Source: Ruminococcaceae bacterium Marseille-P2935
GTDB lineage: Bacteria > Bacillota > Clostridia > Oscillospirales > Ruminococcaceae
Length of the DNA stretch: 64,000 nucleotides
Assembly (NCBI GenBank): GCA_900104565.1
Contig: LT629951.1
Location: forward strand, 744,650-808,649
Direction of reading: 5' to 3'
The notes below the pieces were generated by a model. The model was not told where the DNA came from and ran no database searches. It saw only the letters and a program-made list of their open reading frames with translations. Every line of letters starts with the position of its first letter. Position 1 is the first letter of the stretch. This document shows positions 16,254 through 27,015 of the stretch, piece after piece. A program made the position numbers and the translations under genes.

Positions 16254-19200
16254 TTACAAAGCATAATAAGCAACGGCGCCTTCAAACATGCGCTGATCCT
16301 TGTTGCCGGGTACATTCTGATAAAGTCCGCTGCCATACCGTTCGCTATGACCCATTTTACCAAAAATCCGGCCGTCTGGCGAGGTGATTCCTTCAATTGC
16401 ATTTACAGAAGTATTGGGATTGTAGCGGATATCCATAGAAGGGTTCCCTGCAAGGTCTACATACTGGGTGGCAATCTGACCATTTTCGGCAAGCTTTGCA
16501 ATCAGCTGGGGATTTGCTACAAACCGCCCCTCGCCGTGAGAAATAGCGATGGTATGAATATCGCCTGGCTGGCAAAACTGCAGCCAGGGGGATTTGTTTG
16601 AGGCAATACGGGTATTTACAAGACCGGACTGATGCCGGCCGATGGTGTTAAAGGTGAGGGTGGGGCAGGTTGAATCGGTGTCAATAATTTCGCCATAGGG
16701 TACCAACCCCAGTTTTATCAAGGCCTGAAAACCATTGCAGATGCCGCACATCAGGCCATCACGTTCTTTTAACAGCTTGTGCACGGATTCCTTAATGATT
16801 GGACTGCGGAAGAATGCATTGATAAATTTGCCCGAACCTTCTGGCTCGTCTCCGCCGGAAAAACCGCCGGGAATAAAGATGATCTGGGATTGTTCAATCC
16901 GTTTTGCCATTTCGGCAACCGATGCGGCAATATCACCGGAGGTGAGGTTTTGAATGACCAGAATGTCAGCCTCGCCGCCAGCCCGAGTCACTGCTTTTGC
17001 GCTGTCATATTCACAGTTGGTGCCGGGGAATACAGGAATCAGCACTTTGGGTTTTGCAATGCCAATTTTGGGTGCGACCCGGTTAGGGGCATTATAGCAA
17101 TATGCCGGAACGGGTTCGTCGGTTAGGATTGTATTACAGGGAAGCACCGGCTCCAATTTGTCCTCATACGCTTTTTGAAGCTGTGCCAGAGAAACGGTTT
17201 CGCCCTGCACCGCGAAGGTATAATCGGCTAAGGTGGTGCCCAGTTTGGTACCAAGTTCCGGGGCATCGCTGCTCAGCTCTAAAATAAAGCTGCCATACGC
17301 ATATTGGAAAAGCCGCTCCTGAGGGAAACTTGCATCCAGCGCAAAACCAATCTGGTTGCCCATTGTCATTTTTACAAGGCCTTCGGCAATGCCCCCAAAG
17401 CCAGGGGTATAAACCGAGAGCACCTGCTTTTTCTGAATCAGTTCTTCCACCTGAGCATAAAGTGCAAGCAGGCTTTCTGGTTTTGGCAGTTGATTATCGC
17501 CATATTCAGGGGAAAGCAGCACCACCCGGGAACCAGGTTTTTTAAGTTCGGGCGAGATAACATGGTCGATATTCAAAGTAGAAACAGCAAAAGAAACCAG
17601 CGTGGGGGGAACATCCAGCTGCTCAAAGCTGCCGGACATGGAATCCTTGCCGCCGATTGCGCCAATCCCAAGCTGGACCTGAGCGTCCAGAGCACCCAAC
17701 AGGGACGCTAAAGGCTTGCCCCAGCGCTGTGGTTCACTCCGCAGCCGCTCAAAAAATTCCTGAAAGGTGAGGTAGCAAAGGGTATGGCTGCCGCCGGCAG
17801 CGACCACCTTTGAAACTGATTCCACCACTGCCAGATAAGCGCCGTGATAGGGGCTTTGTTCGGAAAGATAAGGGTTATACCCCCATGCCATGGCAGAGCA
17901 GGTGGTGGTGTCGCCTTTTTCTACCGGGATTTTGGCCACCATTGCCTGTACCGGGGTGAGCTGGTGTACCCCGCCAAAGGGCATAAGCACCGTGCCGGCG
18001 CCAATGGTAGAATCAAACCGTTGGGAAAGCCCTTTTTTGGAACAGACATTCAAATCAGACATGAGAGCAGTTAGTTTTTGAGAAAGGGTTTGCCCGTCAG
18101 GGGGTTCCGGCTGCCGGTAGCAGGCAGATTTTACTGCCGCTTTCGCATGTTTTTCTGCCCCGTTGGAATTTAAAAAGTCGCGGGAGATATTGACAATATC
18201 ATTGCCATTCCACTGCATGATTAGACGAGGTTCCTTGGTGACTACAGCAACTACAGTAGCTTCCAGGTTTTCTTCCTTTGCCAGCGTGGTAAATGCGTCT
18301 ACGTCCGCAGGGTCTAACACCACGGCCATGCGCTCCTGCGATTCGCTGATAGCAAGCTCGGTTCCGTCTAGTCCATCATACTTTTTAGGCACGGCATTCA
18401 GGTTAATCAGCAGCCCGTCCGCCAGTTCGCCGATTGCCACCGAAACACCGCCTGCACCAAAATCGTTGCAGCGCTTAATTAGCTCCGAAGCCTTGGGGTT
18501 CCGGAAAAGCCGCTGAAGCTTACGTTCTTCCGGGGGATTGCCTTTTTGCACTTCGGCGCCGCACTGCTCCAAAGAGCTTAAACTGTGGGACTTGGAAGAA
18601 CCGGTAGCACCGCCGCAGCCGTCCCGCCCGGTGCGCCCGCCAAGCAGCACCACAATGTCGCCGGGGCTGGGCACTTCACGGCGAACATTAGCGGCAGGGG
18701 CCGCCCCCAAAACAGCGCCTATCTCCAGCCGTTTTGCAACATAGCCCGGGTGGTACAGCTCATCCACCATGCCGGTGGCAAGGCCAATTTGGTTGCCGTA
18801 AGAGGAATAACCGGCAGCAGCAGTAGTTACCAGTTTACGCTGGGGCAGCTTGCCGGGCAGCGTTTTAGAAACGGGTACCAAAGGGTCACCTGCGCCGGTA
18901 ACACGCATTGCCTGGTACACATACCCTCTGCCGGAAAGCGGGTCGCGAATGGCACCGCCCAGGCAGGTAGCGGCACCGCCGAAGGGTTCAATTTCGGTGG
19001 GGTGGTTGTGGGTTTCGTTTTTGAATAGGAACAGCCAGGGCTGAATTTGGCCGTTTACATCCACGTCAATTTTGACGGTACAGGCATTGATTTCGTCTGA
19101 TTCATCCAGGTTTTTCAGCTGCCCGGTATGTTTTAAATATTTGGCGCCAATGGTTGCCAAATCCATAAGGTTAATGGGTTTGTGCTCCCGTCCCAGCTTT

Positions 19201-19961
19201 TGGCGGATCGAGAGGTAATTCTCATAGGAATTTTTTACAGTTGCATCTTCAAAAGAAGCGCTGTCCAGCGTGGTTAAAAAGGTGGTATGCCGGCAATGGT
19301 CCGACCAGTAGGTGTCAATCATGCGGATTTCGGTAATGGTGGGGTTACGCCCCTCTTCCTTAAAATATTGCTGGCAAAACAAAATATCATCCAAATCCAT
19401 GGCAAGGCCGTAATCGGTGATAAATTCGTCCAGTTGTTCCCTGGTAAGGGCGGTAAAGCCAGAGAGGGTTTTAACTGTGGTAGGAATTTCGTATTCCTGT
19501 TTTAAGGTGGAAGCAGTAGCCAGCGAGGCTTCTCTGCTGTCGACCGGGTTAATGACATACCGCTTAATAGCGGCCAAATCATCCGAAGAAAGCGCCCCAT
19601 ACAAAAGGAATACCCGCGCAGTCTGCACGGTTGGGCGTTCCCCCTGGGAAACAATTTGAATGCACTGTGCACAGGAATCGGCCCGCTGGTCAAACTGTCC
19701 GGGCAGGTATTCTACTGCAAATACCATGCAGTCCTCTATGGGCAAATCGGTGTAGGTGACATCCACCTGCGGTTCCGAAAACACTATGTTTTTACACTGC
19801 TCAAACAACGAGCCGTCAATTCCTTCCACGTCATAACGGTTTAATAAACGCAGCTGCTGCAGGGACTTAATTTGCAGAATAGAACGAATCTCGCTGAGCA
19901 GATGCTGGGCTTCTACATCAAAAGGGGCTTTTTTTTCAACAAAAATGCGATAAACGGACAT
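16254..19961 (-). CDS. purL: Phosphoribosylformylglycinamidine synthase, single-chain
   Basis: A 1235-residue enzyme that converts FGAR to FGAM with glutamine and ATP. The start is ATG 19961 (SVYRIFVEKKAPFDVEA), preceded by AAGGAG; the frame runs further up to 20114 but without a site. Domains in order: PurS-like N-terminus (~1-150), linker with SDHCRHTTF, two AIRS-like synthetase halves (KNETHNHPTEIEPFGGAAT; GAGGVSVAIGELADG; GGKDSMSG), and a C-terminal class I glutaminase with nucleophile Cys in GICNGFQAL and the HGEGRF motif. The one-chain layout replaces separate PurS/PurL/PurQ. Confidence 0.97.
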   Translation of the reverse strand: MSVYRIFVEKKAPFDVEAQHLLSEIRSILQIKSLQQLRLLNRYDVEGIDGSLFEQCKNIVFSEPQVDVTYTDLPIEDCMVFAVEYLPGQFDQRADSCAQCIQIVSQGERPTVQTARVFLLYGALSSDDLAAIKRYVINPVDSREASLATASTLKQEYEIPTTVKTLSGFTALTREQLDEFITDYGLAMDLDDILFCQQYFKEEGRNPTITEIRMIDTYWSDHCRHTTFLTTLDSASFEDATVKNSYENYLSIRQKLGREHKPINLMDLATIGAKYLKHTGQLKNLDESDEINACTVKIDVDVNGQIQPWLFLFKNETHNHPTEIEPFGGAATCLGGAIRDPLSGRGYVYQAMRVTGAGDPLVPVSKTLPGKLPQRKLVTTAAAGYSSYGNQIGLATGMVDELYHPGYVAKRLEIGAVLGAAPAANVRREVPSPGDIVVLLGGRTGRDGCGGATGSSKSHSLSSLEQCGAEVQKGNPPEERKLQRLFRNPKASELIKRCNDFGAGGVSVAIGELADGLLINLNAVPKKYDGLDGTELAISESQERMAVVLDPADVDAFTTLAKEENLEATVVAVVTKEPRLIMQWNGNDIVNISRDFLNSNGAEKHAKAAVKSACYRQPEPPDGQTLSQKLTALMSDLNVCSKKGLSQRFDSTIGAGTVLMPFGGVHQLTPVQAMVAKIPVEKGDTTTCSAMAWGYNPYLSEQSPYHGAYLAVVESVSKVVAAGGSHTLCYLTFQEFFERLRSEPQRWGKPLASLLGALDAQVQLGIGAIGGKDSMSGSFEQLDVPPTLVSFAVSTLNIDHVISPELKKPGSRVVLLSPEYGDNQLPKPESLLALYAQVEELIQKKQVLSVYTPGFGGIAEGLVKMTMGNQIGFALDASFPQERLFQYAYGSFILELSSDAPELGTKLGTTLADYTFAVQGETVSLAQLQKAYEDKLEPVLPCNTILTDEPVPAYCYNAPNRVAPKIGIAKPKVLIPVFPGTNCEYDSAKAVTRAGGEADILVIQNLTSGDIAASVAEMAKRIEQSQIIFIPGGFSGGDEPEGSGKFINAFFRSPIIKESVHKLLKERDGLMCGICNGFQALIKLGLVPYGEIIDTDSTCPTLTFNTIGRHQSGLVNTRIASNKSPWLQFCQPGDIHTIAISHGEGRFVANPQLIAKLAENGQIATQYVDLAGNPSMDIRYNPNTSVNAIEGITSPDGRIFGKMGHSERYGSGLYQNVPGNKDQRMFEGAVAYYAL

Positions 19962-20143
19962 TCCGTAACACTCCTTGTCTCTCGTACTGGTCTGCAATGA
20001 AAAGCAAACGCCCTTCATCTGCCAAGCAGTGCCTGGCAGAAGGTATTCCCTATGCAGATGTAAAAATATAAATCTGCCTACGCCCTGGGAAATTAATATA
20101 TTTGACTTTTTCAAATATATTAATGAGCTGAATTTAAGGGCAG

Positions 20144-21418
20144 TTATGCATTCAGCGCCCTTCTGCCAATATCCCGTCGTTTAAAGGCGCCTTCAAAGGT
20201 AATACAGTCGGCTGCGTCATATGCTTTTTCTATCGCTTCCTTCAGCGTTTTTGCAGTAGCGGTAACACCCAGTACCCGCCCGCCTGCAGTCAGCAGCCGG
20301 CCGTTTTCATCCTGCCTGGTGCCTGCGTGGAACACCTGAGCGCCTTTTTCTTCCGCAGCTTTCAACCCGGAAATGGGGTAGCCGGACTGGTATTTGATCG
20401 GGTAGCCTCCCGAAGCAATTACCACACAGCAGGCAAATCCCGGGTCGAATTCTACCTTGATTTCTGAAAGTTTTTCTTCTGCCACAGCTTTCATAATAGT
20501 AAACAGGTCGGTTTTTAACAAGGGCAGGACAACCTGAGTTTCCGGGTCGCCAAAACGACAGTTATATTCAATTACCTTGGGGCCCGCAGGGGTAATCATT
20601 AGCCCAAAATAGAGGCAGCCTTTAAAGGTACGGCCCTCGGCGTTCATCGCGTTCATAGTGGGCAGAAAAATTTCGTTCATGCAGCGCTCTGCCACCGCCG
20701 GAGTGTAATAGGGGTTGGGAGCCACCGTGCCCATGCCTCCGGTGTTAAGCCCCTGGTCACCGTCCAAAGCACGCTTGTGATCCATGGAGGACACCATGGG
20801 AACCATGGTTTTGCCGTCGGTAAAAGCCAAAACAGAAACTTCCGGCCCGGTTAAGAATTCTTCCACCACAATATGATTGCCGGAATCGCCAAAAATTTTA
20901 TCGGTCATAATATCGGCTACGGCTTTTTCAGCCTCCTGTAAGGACTGGGCAATCAACACCCCTTTGCCAAGAGCCAGGCCGTCCGCTTTGACAACAATCG
21001 GGAAACGGTTGTTTTGACGAATATATTCTATTGCCTTATCCTGCTCGTCAAAGGTTTCATACTGAGCAGTGGGAATACCATATTTTTTCATAAGGTTTTT
21101 GGAGAACACCTTGCTGCCCTCAATAATTGCAGCTTTAGAACTGGGGCCGAAAGCGGGAATACCGTGCGCTTCCAACCGGTCCACAGCTCCTAAAACCAGA
21201 GGATCATCTGGAGCTACCACTGCAAAATCAATGTTCTTTTCTACCGCAAAGGCCTCTATGGCATTCAGGTCGGTAGCTTTAATCGGTACGCAGGTAGCCT
21301 CTGCGGCCATGCCGCCGTTACCGGGCAATGCGTAAAGTTCGGTTATCTCTTTATTTTCCTTTAGCTTTTTTATCAGTGCGTGTTCTCTGCCGCCGCTGCC
21401 AATCAGCATTACTTTCAT
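20144..21418 (-). CDS. purD: Phosphoribosylamine-glycine ligase (GAR synthetase)
   Basis: A 424-residue ATP-grasp enzyme for de novo step 2. It begins MKVMLIGSGGREHAL; ATG 21418 follows AGGGGGAAG. ATP-grasp segments are clear (FPIVVKADGLALGKGV, VVEEFLTGPEVSVLAF), as are DHKRALDGDQGLNTGGMG and EYNCRFGDPETQ. It lies between purH (355 bp upstream) and purL (182 bp downstream). The gap to purH shows no convincing gene. Confidence 0.97.
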   Translation of the reverse strand: MKVMLIGSGGREHALIKKLKENKEITELYALPGNGGMAAEATCVPIKATDLNAIEAFAVEKNIDFAVVAPDDPLVLGAVDRLEAHGIPAFGPSSKAAIIEGSKVFSKNLMKKYGIPTAQYETFDEQDKAIEYIRQNNRFPIVVKADGLALGKGVLIAQSLQEAEKAVADIMTDKIFGDSGNHIVVEEFLTGPEVSVLAFTDGKTMVPMVSSMDHKRALDGDQGLNTGGMGTVAPNPYYTPAVAERCMNEIFLPTMNAMNAEGRTFKGCLYFGLMITPAGPKVIEYNCRFGDPETQVVLPLLKTDLFTIMKAVAEEKLSEIKVEFDPGFACCVVIASGGYPIKYQSGYPISGLKAAEEKGAQVFHAGTRQDENGRLLTAGGRVLGVTATAKTLKEAIEKAYDAADCITFEGAFKRRDIGRRALNA

Positions 21419-21773
21419 GTAAAACTTCCCCCTATATGTGTATCGTATCTTTTTTGTATGCAAGAAAAAAGAATCTGTCATATGGCGCTGAAGCTTCCGC
21501 CTGGGTCCGCTTCCCTATCATAGTTTTTATAAAAGCCTTTTTGGAAAGGGTGCGGATGGAAATAAATAATTTGATTCGGATTTCTGAAAATAGAAAACTG
21601 ATGCATGTTTCGCTGAAAAAGCACAGCAACAGGGTGAAAAAACGGGAATATTTTACGTGTGGAGATGCTTCTTCAGCTGAAACAGATTAAAATTTAAAGG
21701 TTTCAGAAAGCCCCTGATTCAATATGTTTGTGCTGCATAGGCGGCAGCCGCTCAACAGCCTGCTCAATCAGCA
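21419..21773 (-). other. purH-purD intergenic region, no supported gene
   Basis: A 355-bp AT-rich gap within the operon. A 44-codon plus-strand frame near 21556-21690 has no ribosome binding site worth trusting. On the minus strand only the purD leader with its AGGGGGAAG site is recognised. Confidence 0.5.
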
Positions 21774-23321
21774 TTAGTGCTTAAAATGACGCATGCCGGT
21801 AAACACCATTGCAATTCCATATTTGTTGCACAGCCGGATGGAATCCTCATCCCGGATTGACCCGCCCGGTTGGATAATAGCGGTAATTCCGGCCTGATGC
21901 GCTGCTTCTACGCAGTCGTCAAAGGGGAAGAAGGCGTCTGAACCCATTACCGAGCCCGCCGCTTTGTCTCCCGCATATTTAATTGCCAGTTCCAACGCAG
22001 TAATACGGTTGGTTTGCCCGGGGCCAATGCCTACCGAGGCATCCCCTTTAGCCAGGGCAATCCCGTTGGATTTTGTATGCTTTACAATCTTCCAGGCCAG
22101 ATTCAGCGCTTTCATTTCGTCCTCGGTTGGAGCACGGTCGGTAACAACCTTTAAATCCTGCCCATTCAGCAGCTGGGTATCCAGCTGCTGTACCAGCAGG
22201 CCCCCAGCAACTTTTTTCATATCAAACAGGTTTTTAGCGTTGGGCACCATGCAGTCAGGAAGCTCTAATAGGCGGATGTTCTTTTTCTGGCTGAGCAGTT
22301 CCAGTGCATCTGCGTCAAAGGCAGGGGCGATGATAATCTCTAAAAAGATTTTGGAAAGCTCGGTAGCGGTTGCCAAATCCACCGGCCGGTTGAGTGCAAC
22401 AATACCACCAAAAATAGAAACCGGATCGGCATTGTATGCATTCAAATAAGCTTCCAGAATAGTATCGCCAAGGCCCACGCCGCAGGGATTGGCATGCTTA
22501 ACCCCAACGGCGGCAGGGCGGTCGTTGCCCAGTTCCTTCAGCATATCTAAAGCGCCGTTTGTATCATTAATGTTGTTATAGCTAAGCTCCTTGCCGTGAA
22601 GCTGTTTGGCTGCAGGCAGGGTGTTTGAAGGAGCGCCAACTTCTTTGTAAAAGGCGGCTTTTTGATGAGGGTTTTCCCCATAGCGCATCTCCTGCACCTT
22701 TTCGTAGGTGAGGGAAAGCTCTTGGGGGAAGAGGGGAGCGCCAAGCTGGCTGCGTAAATAAGAGGCGATCAGGGTGTCGTAGCTGCTGGTGTGTTCAAAC
22801 ACCTTATAAGCCAGCTGGAATTTTGTTTCTTTACTTAAGGCGCCCTCTTTCAGTTGGGTGAGCACCATGCTATAATCGGCAGGGTCAACCACAACAGCAA
22901 CATCCTGCCAGTTTTTTGCGGCAGCACGAATCATGGTTGGACCGCCAATATCAATGTTTTCAATGGCCTCTTCAAGCTGTACGCCTGGTTTTAAAATAGT
23001 CTGCTTAAAGGGGTAAAGGTTGATGGCAACCACATCAATGGGGGTTACCCCAAGCTCCTGAAGCTGGCGCATATGCTCAGGGTTTTCGCGCATTGCCAGC
23101 ACCCCTGCATGAATGGCAGGGTGCAGGGTTTTTACCCGGCCGTCCAAACATTCGGGAAAACCGGTAATCTCGGAAACGCCGGTAACTGCAACCCCGGCCT
23201 CCTTGAGCGCCTTGGCAGTGCCGCCGGTAGAGACAATTTCATACCCCAGCGCCGAAAGGCCTTTGGCAAAATCAACAATTCCAGTTTTATCTGATACACT
23301 AAGCAGTGCCCGTTTTTTCAT
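21774..23321 (-). CDS. purH: Bifunctional AICAR transformylase/IMP cyclohydrolase
   Basis: A 515-residue enzyme for the last two steps to IMP. Residues 1-~195 form the MGS-like IMP cyclohydrolase domain ([41 protein letters not shown]). The rest is the AICARFT domain ([36 protein letters not shown]). I start at ATG 23321, which follows TGGAGCATTTT. The frame stays open upstream through 171-bp tandem repeats, giving a spurious ~100-residue N-terminal extension that does not belong to the family. Confidence 0.96.
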   Translation of the reverse strand: MKKRALLSVSDKTGIVDFAKGLSALGYEIVSTGGTAKALKEAGVAVTGVSEITGFPECLDGRVKTLHPAIHAGVLAMRENPEHMRQLQELGVTPIDVVAINLYPFKQTILKPGVQLEEAIENIDIGGPTMIRAAAKNWQDVAVVVDPADYSMVLTQLKEGALSKETKFQLAYKVFEHTSSYDTLIASYLRSQLGAPLFPQELSLTYEKVQEMRYGENPHQKAAFYKEVGAPSNTLPAAKQLHGKELSYNNINDTNGALDMLKELGNDRPAAVGVKHANPCGVGLGDTILEAYLNAYNADPVSIFGGIVALNRPVDLATATELSKIFLEIIIAPAFDADALELLSQKKNIRLLELPDCMVPNAKNLFDMKKVAGGLLVQQLDTQLLNGQDLKVVTDRAPTEDEMKALNLAWKIVKHTKSNGIALAKGDASVGIGPGQTNRITALELAIKYAGDKAAGSVMGSDAFFPFDDCVEAAHQAGITAIIQPGGSIRDEDSIRLCNKYGIAMVFTGMRHFKH

Positions 23322-23325
23322 AAAA

Positions 23326-23845
23326 TGCTCCATTCTGCCGCTTCGCGTCGACGTAAAATACAATGAAACCCAGCTCTTATCACGCGAAGTAAAGAATGAT
23401 AAGAGCATTTTTGTGCATAAGAACCGGAGCGTGACAGCGCGGATGGTTCTGCACATCGCTTTGCGAGAGGCAGTTTGAAAGAAACTTTCAAACTGTTGCT
23501 CCATTCTGCCGCTTCGCGTCGACGTAAAATACAATGAAACCCAGCTCTTATCACGCGAAGTAAAGAATGATAAGAGCATTTTTGTGCATAAGAACCGGAG
23601 CGTGACAGCGCGGAGGTTCTGCACATCGCTTTGCGAGAGGCAGTTTGAAAGAAACTTTCAAACTGTTGCTCCATTCTGCCGCTTCGCGTCGGCGTAAAAT
23701 ACAATGAAACCCAGCTCTTATCACGCGAAGTAAAGAATGATAAGAGCATTTCGGACTCCCGCAGGAGGTTGCTTCGAGGCGTATCCCGCCGAAGAAGAAG
23801 TATAAGAACCGGAACGTGACAGCGCGGATGGTTCTGCACATCTCC
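23326..23845 (-). repeat. Three tandem ~170-bp repeats in front of purH
   Basis: Copy 1 is 23326-23496 (171 bp), copy 2 is 23497-23666 (170 bp, one T missing in GGATGGTTCTG), and copy 3 is 23667-23845. Copies 1 and 2 are nearly identical; copy 3 has a ~60-bp replacement after TAAGAGCATTT. Read on the minus strand each full unit contains GGCAGAATGGAGCA, a hairpin with arms AGTTTGAAAG/CTTTCAAACT, and a hairpin with arms GCTCTTATCA/TGATAAGAGC. The last copy supplies the purH ribosome binding site. Confidence 0.93.
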
Positions 23846-23950
23846 TAAGGTGGTTTTAATATTGTTGTCAAAGAGTGACTACGTTTCCAATATAGCACCT
23901 GCACGGTGCCGTATAAAACACAACAATATGGTAAAATAAACAGCGGCCAC
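23846..23950. promoter_or_regulatory. purN-purH gap with inverted ATATTGTTGT motif
   Basis: ATATTGTTGT at 23859-23868 and ACAACAATAT at 23920-23929 form a perfect 10-bp inverted repeat 51 bp apart. The first lies in a 17-base stretch, GGTTTTAATATTGTTGT, that recurs with one change at 27091-27107 in front of purF. Confidence 0.5.
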
Positions 23951-24547
23951 TTACTTCAGCTTGCCGTCGCAAAAGTCAGATACTGCCTGGGGCAGTATTT
24001 TCCATTCCACCTGTTCCATTACCCGTTTTTGCAGGGTTTCGGCAGTATCGTCAGGCAAAATTTCTACAGCCTTTTGAGCAATAATTTCCCCGCCGTCCGG
24101 TATTTCGTTTACAAAATGCACGGTGGCGCCAGTCACCTTCACGCCATAATCCAACGCAGACTGATGCACCCGAAGCCCATAAAAGCCTGCCCCGCAGAAG
24201 GAGGGGATGAGGGAAGGATGCACGTTGATAATTTTGCGGGAGTAAGCTTGGGTAAACCGCTCACTTAAAATGGAAAGATAGCCCGCCAACACCACCAGCC
24301 CAATATCGTGTTCCTGCAGGGTTTGAATCAGGGCGTCATCAAAATCATCCTGGCTGGCAAACTGTTTGCGGTTAATTACCGTGGTGGGAATACCGGCATT
24401 TTTCGCACGTTCCAGGGCATACAGCCCATCGCGGCTGCCAACTACCAGGGCAAGGTTCCCGTTTAAAATCTTACCGGCGGCTTTCGCGTCAATAATCGCC
24501 TGCAGGTTGGTGCCGCCGCCCGATACAAAAATTGCTACATTCAGCAT
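23951..24547 (-). CDS. purN: Phosphoribosylglycinamide formyltransferase
   Basis: A 198-residue enzyme that transfers a formyl group from 10-formyl-THF to GAR (step 3). It has [16 protein letters not shown] for phosphate binding, the catalytic segment [20 protein letters not shown] (Asn, His), and the Asp of [18 protein letters not shown]. The start ATG 24547 overlaps the purM stop (ATGCTGA), so the two are translationally coupled. Confidence 0.97.
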   Translation of the reverse strand: MLNVAIFVSGGGTNLQAIIDAKAAGKILNGNLALVVGSRDGLYALERAKNAGIPTTVINRKQFASQDDFDDALIQTLQEHDIGLVVLAGYLSILSERFTQAYSRKIINVHPSLIPSFCGAGFYGLRVHQSALDYGVKVTGATVHFVNEIPDGGEIIAQKAVEILPDDTAETLQKRVMEQVEWKILPQAVSDFCDGKLK

Positions 24548-25575
24548 AGTTCCACACCCTTTTCGCCCGAAACAATTTCGCCCATCACATAGGCATCTTC
24601 GCCCTGTGCTCTTAAAACCTCCAGTGCTTTATCTGCATCCTGTTTGCCGCAAACAACACACATGCCAACCCCCATGTTGAAGGTGTTGTACATATCGCGC
24701 TTAGGAATATTCCCCACCTTTTGCATGAGAGGGAAGATTGGCGGAGTATTTAAGGAAGCAAGCTCGATTTTTGCGGTGAGCCCTTCGGGGAGGGCACGGG
24801 GAATATTTTCGTAAAATCCGCCCCCGGTAATATGGGAAATGGATTTTACCGTAACCTGGTTTAACAGTGCCAGAACCGGCTTTACATAAATTTTAGTAGG
24901 GGTGAGCAAAGTTTCGCCCAGGGTGGCGCCAAGTTCGCTGCTGTAACGGTCCAACCCCTTGTGTTCAATATCGAACAGCTTACGCACCAAAGAAAAACCG
25001 TTTGAATGTACCCCGCTGGAGGGCAGGGCAATTAATACGTCTCCAGGGGCAACCTGGCTGCGGTCTAAGATACGGGATTTTTCTACAGCGCCAACTGTGA
25101 ATCCAGCCAGGTCATATTCATCTTCAGGGTAAAATCCGGGCATTTCGGCGGTTTCCCCGCCAATCAGTGCACAACCTGACTGCACGCAGCCTTCGGCAAC
25201 GCCCGAAACAATAGCGGCAACACGTTCTGGAATATTTTTGCCTACCGCTATGTAATCCAGCAAAAACAGTGGTTTTGCGCCGCAGCACACCACATCATTG
25301 ACACACATGGCCACGCAGTCAATTCCCACGGTATCATGCTTGTCCATCATAAAAGCAATTTTCAGCTTGGTGCCAACACCATCGGTACCGGACACCAGCA
25401 CAGGCCGCTGCATTCCGGTTAAATCCAGTTCGAATAGCCCTCCGAATCCGCCGATTCCGGATAAAACACCGGATGTCATGGTGCGGGCTACATGGGATTT
25501 CATCAGTTCAACCGCAGTATAACCGGCGGTAATATCCACACCGGCTTCTTTATAGCTTTCGCTAAAACTTTTCAT
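24541..25575 (-). CDS. purM: Phosphoribosylformylglycinamidine cyclo-ligase (AIR synthetase)
   Basis: A 344-residue ATP-dependent enzyme for step 5. Signature segments are [47 protein letters not shown] and [17 protein letters not shown] 25575 follows AGGAGG 9 bp after purF ends. It overlaps purN by 7 bp. Confidence 0.97.
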   Translation of the reverse strand: MKSFSESYKEAGVDITAGYTAVELMKSHVARTMTSGVLSGIGGFGGLFELDLTGMQRPVLVSGTDGVGTKLKIAFMMDKHDTVGIDCVAMCVNDVVCCGAKPLFLLDYIAVGKNIPERVAAIVSGVAEGCVQSGCALIGGETAEMPGFYPEDEYDLAGFTVGAVEKSRILDRSQVAPGDVLIALPSSGVHSNGFSLVRKLFDIEHKGLDRYSSELGATLGETLLTPTKIYVKPVLALLNQVTVKSISHITGGGFYENIPRALPEGLTAKIELASLNTPPIFPLMQKVGNIPKRDMYNTFNMGVGMCVVCGKQDADKALEVLRAQGEDAYVMGEIVSGEKGVELC

Positions 25576-25584
25576 AGCTCCTCC

Positions 25585-27015
25585 TTAGTCGTTGCTTTCG
25601 CTGATCTTCTTTTCAAACTTGGACTTTTTCTGAGTGCTGGGGACTTCAATGGGGTATTCCCCGGTAAAACACCCGGCACAAAAGCCGCATTTGGAGTTTC
25701 CTGCGATTTTTTTGGCGCTTTCCACCGATAAAAAGCCCAGGGAGTCCACTCCAATCATCTGACGCATCTCTTCTAAAGAGTGTTTGTATGCAATCAGATT
25801 TTCGCTGGAGTCGATATCGGTTCCAAAATAGCAGGGGTAGCGAAAGGGCGGAGCCGAAAGGCGCATATGAACTTCGGTTGCACCCGATTCCCGCAGCAGT
25901 TTTACAATTCTGGCGCTGGTGGTGCCGCGCACAATCGAATCATCAATCAGCACCACCCGCTTGCCTTCCACCGTGGAACGTACGGTATTTAATTTAATGC
26001 GCACTGCGTTTTCGCGCTGGGTTTGCCCAGGCTGAATAAAGGTACGTCCAATATATTTGTTTTTGATAAACCCAACCCCGTAAGGAATACCGGACTGCTT
26101 GGCATAGCCCAACGCGGCATCCAGTCCGGAATCGGGTACGCCGATGACAACGTCGGCCTGAACCGGGTGCTCCAGCGCCAAAAAGGAACCTGCCCGCTGG
26201 CGGGCGATATGTACACAGCTGCCGTCAACCACCGAATCGGGACGGGCAAAATAGATGAACTCAAAGACACACAGCGAGCTTTTTTCGCACCCGCAGTGGG
26301 TTTTGATGCTGCGCGGCCCGTTTTCGTCTATCACAACAATTTCACCGGGTTCAATATCCCGCACAAATTGGGCGCCGATGCTGTCAAGGGCACAGCTTTC
26401 AGAGGCAAATACATAGCTGTTTTTAATTTTTCCCATGCACAGGGGCCTAAAACCCAAGGGATCGCGCACGGCAATTAGTTTTTTAGGGGACATGATAACC
26501 AGCGAATAAGCCCCTTTGATTTTATTCATTGCCGCGCATACAGCGTCTTCAATAGAATGTGAGATGAGCCGCTCCTTGGTAATGGTGTAGGCAATCACTT
26601 CAGTATCGCTGGTGGTGTGGAAGATGGCTCCCGTCATCTCCAGTTCTTCTCTTAGCTCTGCCGCATTGGTCAGGTTGCCGTTGTGTGCCAGCGCCATGGG
26701 GCCTTTTACATGGCGGATGATCAGCGGCTGTGCATTAATGCGGTTTTGGTTGCCGGTAGTGCTGTAGCGGCAATGCCCAATTGCCATTTTTCCGCTGCCC
26801 ATCGAGGCTAAAACCTCTTTGGTAAACACCTCGTTTACCAGGCCGGTGTCCTTATATCCTGTAATCAGTCCATCGTCATTGACTGCCATACCGCAGCTTT
26901 CCTGACCGCGGTGCTGTAAAGAATAAAGACCATGATAGGCGGAAAGAATGACGTCTAGCCCATCGTTATCGTAAATGCCGAATACGCCGCACTCTTCGTG
27001 GAGTTTATCCAACAT
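25585..27015 (-). CDS. purF: Amidophosphoribosyltransferase
   Basis: A 476-residue enzyme that commits PRPP to purine synthesis. It is made with a short propeptide (MLDKLHEE) before the N-terminal nucleophile Cys in CGVFGIYD, as in the B. subtilis type. Other motifs are GHCRYSTTG (glutaminase), VIGVPDSGLDAALGYA and VVLIDDSIVRGTT (PRPP loop). Cys in CVFEFIYFARPDS, RYPCYFG and CGFCAGCF are the expected 4Fe-4S ligands, which makes the enzyme oxygen-sensitive. ATG 27015 follows AGGAGGAACA. Confidence 0.97.
   Translation of the reverse strand: MLDKLHEECGVFGIYDNDGLDVILSAYHGLYSLQHRGQESCGMAVNDDGLITGYKDTGLVNEVFTKEVLASMGSGKMAIGHCRYSTTGNQNRINAQPLIIRHVKGPMALAHNGNLTNAAELREELEMTGAIFHTTSDTEVIAYTITKERLISHSIEDAVCAAMNKIKGAYSLVIMSPKKLIAVRDPLGFRPLCMGKIKNSYVFASESCALDSIGAQFVRDIEPGEIVVIDENGPRSIKTHCGCEKSSLCVFEFIYFARPDSVVDGSCVHIARQRAGSFLALEHPVQADVVIGVPDSGLDAALGYAKQSGIPYGVGFIKNKYIGRTFIQPGQTQRENAVRIKLNTVRSTVEGKRVVLIDDSIVRGTTSARIVKLLRESGATEVHMRLSAPPFRYPCYFGTDIDSSENLIAYKHSLEEMRQMIGVDSLGFLSVESAKKIAGNSKCGFCAGCFTGEYPIEVPSTQKKSKFEKKISESND

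Noticed and set aside
21556..21690. 44-codon plus-strand ORF whose start resembles the start of the gene at 31168
   Set aside because: Shared AATAATTTNATTCG is too short, and there is no ribosome binding site or conserved Cys.
23322..23624. N-terminal ~100-residue extension of purH through the repeats
   Set aside because: The extra sequence is repeat-encoded, lacks family similarity, and ATG 23321 has its own ribosome binding site.
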